From assembly GCF_005117025.1 (NCBI RefSeq), contig NZ_SWCO01000008.1:124001-188000 (forward strand): a stretch of 64,000 nucleotides of DNA, written 5' to 3'. The notes beneath the pieces are model-generated. The model was not told where the DNA came from. It was given only the letters and a program-made list of their open reading frames with translations, and ran no database searches. The translations under genes and the position numbers were made by a program. Origin of the DNA: Alteromonas portus (GTDB taxonomy: Bacteria; Pseudomonadota; Gammaproteobacteria; Enterobacterales; Alteromonadaceae). Shown here in pieces: positions 59,225 through 64,000 of this stretch (positions are counted from its first letter, which is position 1; each line of letters opens with the position of its first letter).

Positions 59225-59256
59225 AAAAGGTGTATTTGAAAACAAATACACCTTTT
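59225..59256 (-). terminator. Terminator of gnd
   Basis: A 14-bp perfect stem (AAAAGGTGTATTTG and complement) with a 4-nt loop and T-run on the minus strand, between gnd and msrB. Confidence 0.85.
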
Positions 59257-59304
59257 CATAGTTTACGCTCAATTTTGAGCGCCTGTCACACTATTTAGTT
59301 CAGA

Positions 59305-60858
59305 CTATTTTTTGATAGCTATTTGTGGACGTGCAGGATCACTCCACTCGATGTGATACTTTTTACCTGCTGGCTTATCTACACGCTGATAAGTATGTGC
59401 ACCAAAGTAATCGCGCTGCCCTTGCAGCAAATTAGCAGGTAGCACGGCTGTGCGATACGAATCATAATAGCTAAGAGCCGACATCATTGCAGGGCAAGGC
59501 ACGCCAGCCAGTGTCGCCTGGGCAATTGACTCACGCCAGTCAGCTTGGTACTGCGTAATTTGTTCCGCAAAGAACGGGTCCAATAGCAAGTTAGCCAAGT
59601 CTTCGTTATTCTCGTAAGCCTGAGAAATAGACTGAAGAAATACGGCGCGAATAATACAGCCTGCACGCCATATTTTCGCTATTTCACCAAACTCCAGTGT
59701 CCAGCCGTGTTCTTTGCCTGCCATAGCCATTAACTGGAAGCCCTGTGCGTACGCACAGATTTTAGAGCAATAAAGCGCTTGCTCTAGCTTGTTAATGATC
59801 GACATTTTCTCATCATCGCTGAACGATGGCGCATCAGGGCCAGCAAGAACCTTGCTTGCAGCTACACGCTCGTCTTTCAAACTAGAAATACTGCGCGCAA
59901 ATACTGCAGAAGTGATGGTCTGTGCCGGACTACCTACTTGTAATGCGCTTACTGCAGTCCAAAGGCCTGTTCCCTTTTGACCCGCTCTGTCCAGGATGAC
60001 GTCAACCAATGGCTGCTGTGTTTCTGGGTCCATTTGTTCAAGGACCTCAGCGCTGATTTCCATCAGGTAGCTGTTTAGCTTGCCTTCGTTCCAGCGACGA
60101 AACACCTCTGCTATTTCAGCAGGCGCCATATGCAGCGCTTCGCGCATAACATGGTAAGTTTCGCAGATAAGCTGCATGTCGGCGTATTCGATACCATTGT
60201 GCACCATTTTTACATAGTGCCCTGCTCCAACCGGACCAATATAGGTCGCGCATGGTTCGCCTTCTAACACTGGCTGACCTGGGGTATGACTTTCTAAAGG
60301 TTTACCTGTTTCTGGGTCAACCTTTGCAGCAATCGCTTTAAGAACAGGCTCAATGCGTGTCCATGCATAAGGGTTACCTGAAGGCATAAGAGATGGCCCG
60401 AAACGCGCGCCTACTTCACCACCTGACACGGCGGTAGAGAAGAAGATGAATTTGCCTTTGTACTGGTCTTCACGTGCTACAGAGTCCGTCCACAAACTGT
60501 TACCAGTATCAACCACAATATCGTCAGCGTGAATTCCAGCGTCAATAAGATGATTACAAACGTGGTCAACGGGATCGCCAGCAGGCACAGAGATAATAAT
60601 AAGATGCGGGGCTTTTAACTTGCTTAAAAGCTCGGTGTAAGAACTGCAGCCTTCAACACGAGGCTCAGTATTTTCAGCTCTTTCGCTTGCGTCTTTGGCT
60701 AGAATAGACTCAACTTTATTTTGGTCTAAATCGAAACACGCTACACGATAGCCATGGTCAACTAGGTTCATGGTAAGCATACTACCCATCACCCCTAAAC
60801 CGATAAAACCAATATCACACGACTTGTCTTCGTGCGAATTACCACCTTTCTTTTGCAT
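59305..60858 (-). CDS. gnd: 6-phosphogluconate dehydrogenase, decarboxylating
   Basis: A 517-residue enzyme using ATG at 60856-60858 with GAGGGTG upstream; an upstream start at 60891 is less likely. The Rossmann Gly-Phe-Ile-Gly-Leu-Gly-Val-Met-Gly is near residue 17 and the catalytic His-Tyr-Val-Lys-Met-Val-His-Asn-Gly-Ile-Glu-Tyr near 205. It makes ribulose-5-phosphate, CO2 and NADPH in the oxidative pentose phosphate pathway. It is about 50 residues longer than E. coli Gnd. No zwf or pgl lies beside it. A terminator follows. Confidence 0.93.
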   Translation of the reverse strand: MQKKGGNSHEDKSCDIGFIGLGVMGSMLTMNLVDHGYRVACFDLDQNKVESILAKDASERAENTEPRVEGCSSYTELLSKLKAPHLIIISVPAGDPVDHVCNHLIDAGIHADDIVVDTGNSLWTDSVAREDQYKGKFIFFSTAVSGGEVGARFGPSLMPSGNPYAWTRIEPVLKAIAAKVDPETGKPLESHTPGQPVLEGEPCATYIGPVGAGHYVKMVHNGIEYADMQLICETYHVMREALHMAPAEIAEVFRRWNEGKLNSYLMEISAEVLEQMDPETQQPLVDVILDRAGQKGTGLWTAVSALQVGSPAQTITSAVFARSISSLKDERVAASKVLAGPDAPSFSDDEKMSIINKLEQALYCSKICAYAQGFQLMAMAGKEHGWTLEFGEIAKIWRAGCIIRAVFLQSISQAYENNEDLANLLLDPFFAEQITQYQADWRESIAQATLAGVPCPAMMSALSYYDSYRTAVLPANLLQGQRDYFGAHTYQRVDKPAGKKYHIEWSDPARPQIAIKK

Positions 60859-61186
60859 AGGAACACCCTCACATTTCAGATGGCTGCGCATGATACCACC
60901 TGAAAGAATAAAGAACAGTCTAAGCTAACAATTTAGTGCGCACTGGTGTAATTGTCACCAGCGGTAAATATTAATGGGTTTTGTAAGCTAAATTGACCAA
61001 GATATTGTCACGTAAAGCACATTAACAACGCCCGCGCTTGAACATGCTGTATGAAATTCACACAAAGGTAAAGACTCTGTTTTTTTACTTACTTTAACGC
61101 TTACGCGCACTTTATCCCTCGCCGCCTTCGGTGATTGCATTGAGATCATTACCTCAATTACCGTTAGCTACAGGCAATTCACTAAC
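60859..61186. other. Intergenic region gnd / glgX
   Basis: About 330 nt. It must hold the gnd promoter and the 3' end of the glgX transcript, as both genes run on the minus strand. I see no clean terminator hairpin after glgX and no open frame or riboswitch-like fold. Confidence 0.35.
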
Positions 61187-63274
61187 CTATCCAGAAAATT
61201 GAGAAAAGCTGAATAGCGTTAGCGATTTACTGGCCTGTAAAAACACTTTCTGAATACAAATTGAAGGCTGTTCTTCAAGAGAGCTGTAGCGCGTATCAAG
61301 GTGCATGGTCCAACCCCCTCTAGGAATAACAGAAGGTAAATGAAACCTTACGTCGCTTTCACTTGCGTTAACACACAAAAACCAATGCTCGGGCTTCTGA
61401 TCGCCCATCACACAACCCTTTATTTCTACCCCAAATGCTTTGTTATGATGCGCATTCCAATCTTCAGACGCTTTGTCAGAACCATCAGGCTTATACCAGT
61501 TTATTTCTTTTACATTTCGCGAGAGCGTAAAAGTATCATCATGCAGCTTTAATTCACTTAACAGTGACGACGACTGACGCAAGCGGATCACATACTGGCA
61601 GAAGCTAAGAAAATCTTGCTTACGCTTGTTGAGTTCCCAGTTCATCCAGCTGATAGGGTTATCCTGACAGTAAGCATTATTGTTTCCGTTTTGAGTGCGG
61701 CTTAATTCATCGCCTCCGAGTATATGCGGCGTACCTTGCGAAAAGATCAACGTGGCAAAAAGGTTGCGCTTTTGACGCTCACGCATAGCGAGAATTTGTT
61801 CGTCGTTTGTTTCCCCTTCAATACCATAATTGGCAGATAGGTTGTGTCCATGGCCATCTCGGTTTTCTTCTAAGTTATCAAGATTATGGCGCTCGGCGTA
61901 GGTCACCATATCGTGCAGCGTGAACCCATCGTGATATGTCACGTTATTTACCGAGGTACTGATATGTCGATGGCCTTTGTGAAATATATCTCGTGAGCCC
62001 ATTAAGCGGGTAGCAAAGTCGGCGGTAACGCCATCGTCGCCACGCCAGAAGGCGCGTACCGTATCGCGATACTTGTCGTTCACCTCTAACCATGGAGACG
62101 GAAAGTTGCCCACTTGATAACCGCCAGGCCCTATGTCCCAAGGTTCGGCAAGCAGGACTTTTTCTTTTAAAATAGGGTCGCTACTAATGGCTCTTAATAG
62201 TCCAGATTTTTTGTTGTATTCTTGTGGCTCTCTTCCCAGGCATACTGCTAAATCGAAACGGAAGCCGTCAACGCCAATTACGGATACCCAGTGGCGCATG
62301 GCATCTAAAATAAGCCCCATCATAAATGGCTGCGAAGTATTAACCGTGTTACCACAGCCAGAGTGGTTGGAATAAACCAATTCTCCGTTTTTCGTTTGTT
62401 CTAATAAGTACGCTTGATAAGGGCAAAACCCCTTATAAGAAAGAATAGGACCGCCATTGCCTGCCTCTGCTGTATGGTTAAACACCACATCAACAATGAC
62501 CTCAAGTCCGGCAGTATGATAAGCATCTACCATAGACTTCAATTCGGCCAGCGCGTCTGACACGCCGTAGCGAGGTTCTGGCGCAAAGAAGTTGACCGGG
62601 TTATACCCCCAGTAGTTGGTTAAGCCTTTTTCTGTAATAAATGGTTCAGGCATGAATGAACACAATGGCATAAATTGCACCGTGGTTATGCCTAGTGCTT
62701 TTAGATGCTTGATAACGCTGGGATGTGCAGCACCGATAAATTTCCCTCGGTGTTCTTTGGGTACATCAGGATGGAGCTTTGTGAGACCTTTTACATGTGC
62801 TTCGTATATAACACGCTTGTGTTTCGGAATAACAGGCGCGCTTACATGACTGGGCGCATAATCATTCTGATCAAGTACGATGCACTTGGGGATCATAAAT
62901 TGAGAGTCGTGTTTATATCGCCTTGCATCCCATTTGATCGCGCGGCTAATTTTCTTGGCATAAGGATCGATAAGTAATTTGTCGGTGGGTACCTCATGTA
63001 ACCCACCCTTACCGCGTTCCACGCGATAGCCATAATATTGCCCTGCGCTCACGCCGCTAAAGTGACCGTGCCAAACATCACCGGTTTTCTCAGGCAAAGG
63101 ATGCTCGCTTATGGCTTCTTCTGTGTCGCTGTTGAAAAAGCACAACACAACTGCCTTTGCATCGGGCGCGTACACAGCAAAATTACATCCATTGTGTGTA
63201 ACTGTTGCACCAAGTGGATGGGGCTCGCCCATTCCACTTTCAACTATTAATGCGGTGTCTCGAATTTCGTTCAC
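61187..63274 (-). CDS. glgX: Glycogen debranching enzyme GlgX
   Basis: A 695-residue GH13 isoamylase-type enzyme starting at GTG. It has an N-terminal carbohydrate-binding-type beta domain (Pro-Leu-Gly-Ala-Thr, about 20-110) and a catalytic barrel with Asp-Val-Val-Phe-Asn-His (about 265), Gly-Phe-Arg-Phe-Asp-Leu-Ala (nucleophile Asp near 340), Ala-Glu-Pro-Trp-Asp (acid/base Glu near 375) and Thr-Tyr-His-Asp-Gly-Phe (about 450). It removes alpha-1,6-linked short chains left by glycogen phosphorylase. It follows glgB by 47 nt, so a glg operon is likely. Confidence 0.93.
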   Translation of the reverse strand: MNEIRDTALIVESGMGEPHPLGATVTHNGCNFAVYAPDAKAVVLCFFNSDTEEAISEHPLPEKTGDVWHGHFSGVSAGQYYGYRVERGKGGLHEVPTDKLLIDPYAKKISRAIKWDARRYKHDSQFMIPKCIVLDQNDYAPSHVSAPVIPKHKRVIYEAHVKGLTKLHPDVPKEHRGKFIGAAHPSVIKHLKALGITTVQFMPLCSFMPEPFITEKGLTNYWGYNPVNFFAPEPRYGVSDALAELKSMVDAYHTAGLEVIVDVVFNHTAEAGNGGPILSYKGFCPYQAYLLEQTKNGELVYSNHSGCGNTVNTSQPFMMGLILDAMRHWVSVIGVDGFRFDLAVCLGREPQEYNKKSGLLRAISSDPILKEKVLLAEPWDIGPGGYQVGNFPSPWLEVNDKYRDTVRAFWRGDDGVTADFATRLMGSRDIFHKGHRHISTSVNNVTYHDGFTLHDMVTYAERHNLDNLEENRDGHGHNLSANYGIEGETNDEQILAMRERQKRNLFATLIFSQGTPHILGGDELSRTQNGNNNAYCQDNPISWMNWELNKRKQDFLSFCQYVIRLRQSSSLLSELKLHDDTFTLSRNVKEINWYKPDGSDKASEDWNAHHNKAFGVEIKGCVMGDQKPEHWFLCVNASESDVRFHLPSVIPRGGWTMHLDTRYSSLEEQPSICIQKVFLQASKSLTLFSFSQFSG

Positions 63275-63321
63275 TACGTTCTCAATTTATCTATTCGCTA
63301 AGGCGTTCTGCCCCAGTCGGA

Positions 63322-64000
63322 TTAATCCATATTGGCAACATAAAATACTGTGGCTAGCGGTGGTAACGTGATTTCTGCAGAGTAAGTACGCTCATTCCAA
63401 GGTGTAGGTTGCGTATTTACACTTGAAATAACATCGTAATTACTCCCCCAATATGTACTATCATCTGTGTTCAACGCTAGCGTTAACGTGCATGCATCAT
63501 CTACGCCTATTCTAAATTTTTCACGCGGTACGGGCGTAAAATTAGACACCACGTAGAGTTTTTGCTTTGCATTTTTTGAGGTTCTTACAAATGAAACTAC
63601 GCTTTGGTCGGCATTGTTATGGTCCAGCCAGGCAAAGCCTGCTGGTTCATGGTCTTGCTCATAAAGCGCTGGCGTAGACGTATATAAGTGATTGAGCGCT
63701 TTATACAGTGCTTGAATGCCTTTGTGTTTTTCGTAATCGAGCAAGTGCCAGTCTAAACTGCTGTCATGATTCCATTCGCGGGCCTGCGCAAGCTCATTTC
63801 CCATAAAGTTAAGCTTCTTGCCAGGGTGACCATACATAAAGCCCGCGTAACAACGCAGGTTAGCGGCTTGCTGCCATTCATCGCCAGGCATTTTATGCAG
63901 CATACTACCTTTGCCGTGCACCACTTCATCGTGCGAGATAGGCAATACGAAATTTTCGTCGAACGCGTAGACCATGCTGAAAGTGATTTCGCCATGGTGG
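63322..64000 (-). CDS. glgB: 1,4-alpha-glucan branching enzyme GlgB, C-terminal part
   Basis: The frame is open to the right edge of the window, so only about the last 226 residues are seen. The GH13 motif Leu-Pro-Ile-Ser-His-Asp-Glu-Val-Val-His-Gly-Lys, Pro-Gly-Lys-Lys-Leu-Asn-Phe-Met-Gly-Asn-Glu and Glu-Trp-Asn-His-Asp-Ser-Ser-Leu-Asp-Trp-His match GlgB. Val-Ser-Asn-Phe-Thr-Pro-Val-Pro-Arg and the terminal Leu-Pro-Pro-Leu-Ala-Thr-Val are also typical. It forms alpha-1,6 branches in glycogen. glgX lies downstream. Confidence 0.95.
   Translation of the reverse strand, partial: HHGEITFSMVYAFDENFVLPISHDEVVHGKGSMLHKMPGDEWQQAANLRCYAGFMYGHPGKKLNFMGNELAQAREWNHDSSLDWHLLDYEKHKGIQALYKALNHLYTSTPALYEQDHEPAGFAWLDHNNADQSVVSFVRTSKNAKQKLYVVSNFTPVPREKFRIGVDDACTLTLALNTDDSTYWGSNYDVISSVNTQPTPWNERTYSAEITLPPLATVFYVANMD

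Noticed and set aside
1..64000. Search by eye for tRNA, rRNA, CRISPR arrays, insertion sequences, prophage and toxin-antitoxin pairs
   Set aside because: None seen; the phage-holin-like annotation at 44769 is the YqjE-type membrane protein in a stress operon, not prophage.

Overview
The window reads as a chromosomal stretch of a marine gammaproteobacterium of the Alteromonas type. The basis is protein resemblance: recC-recB-recD order, DUF349/DUF1315 neighbours, a long ~480-residue GAPDH, an AGCS symporter and an hdfR/maoP pair. Base composition is moderate and fairly even. I saw no rRNA, tRNA, CRISPR array, intact insertion sequence or prophage, so this is mostly core and niche-adaptive chromosome. 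The taxonomic call is inference.

Layout. 0-9 kb: secreted and unknown proteins (YHYH lipoprotein, DUF3500 protein with a coupled partner), a methyltransferase/metallo-beta-lactamase-fold pair, an RhtA-like exporter, a Tudor-type small protein and an alkyladenine glycosylase relative. 9-12.9 kb: VOC protein, LysE exporter divergent from a MocR regulator, and an unknown gene behind a perfect FNR-type box. 12.9-22.7 kb: recC-recB-recD on the minus strand. 22.7-23.4 kb: a non-coding interval with a strong candidate for a sigma-54-driven small RNA. 23.4-32.7 kb: class-II dUTPase, acyl-CoA synthetase, a very large propeller-GGDEF-EAL sensor, an RNase J-type nuclease and two DUF proteins. 32.8-38.1 kb: hdfR, a 54-residue basic protein, maoP, a PRC-barrel protein, a BigR/SqrR-like repressor with a rhodanese, a LysR regulator and exoD. 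38.6-44.2 kb: a five-gene His-Asp signalling operon (NtrC-type regulator, DHp-only mini-protein, CHASE3 kinase, receiver, hybrid kinase). 44.4-48.9 kb: YqjD/YqjE-like membrane genes, lipoproteins, a GlxA-type regulator and a DUF1328 protein. 49-52.8 kb: a four-gene minus-strand DUF349 operon. 53-64 kb: AGCS symporter, M14 carboxypeptidase, GAPDH, DUF2989 lipoprotein, msrB, gnd, glgX and the end of glgB.

How the parts may work together. Central carbon genes (gapdh, gnd, glgX, glgB) are close together but separated by their own terminators. The most interesting inference is a sigma-54 theme. A full NtrC-type activator (GAFTGA motif present) begins the signalling operon at 38.6 kb. Sites with GG-N10-GC geometry lie upstream of exoD (divergent from the activator), upstream of the YqjD-like operon just after the signalling operon, more weakly upstream of the DUF1328 gene, and most strongly upstream of the putative small RNA at 23.15 kb. 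These are read by eye and need a matrix scan, deletion or RNA data.
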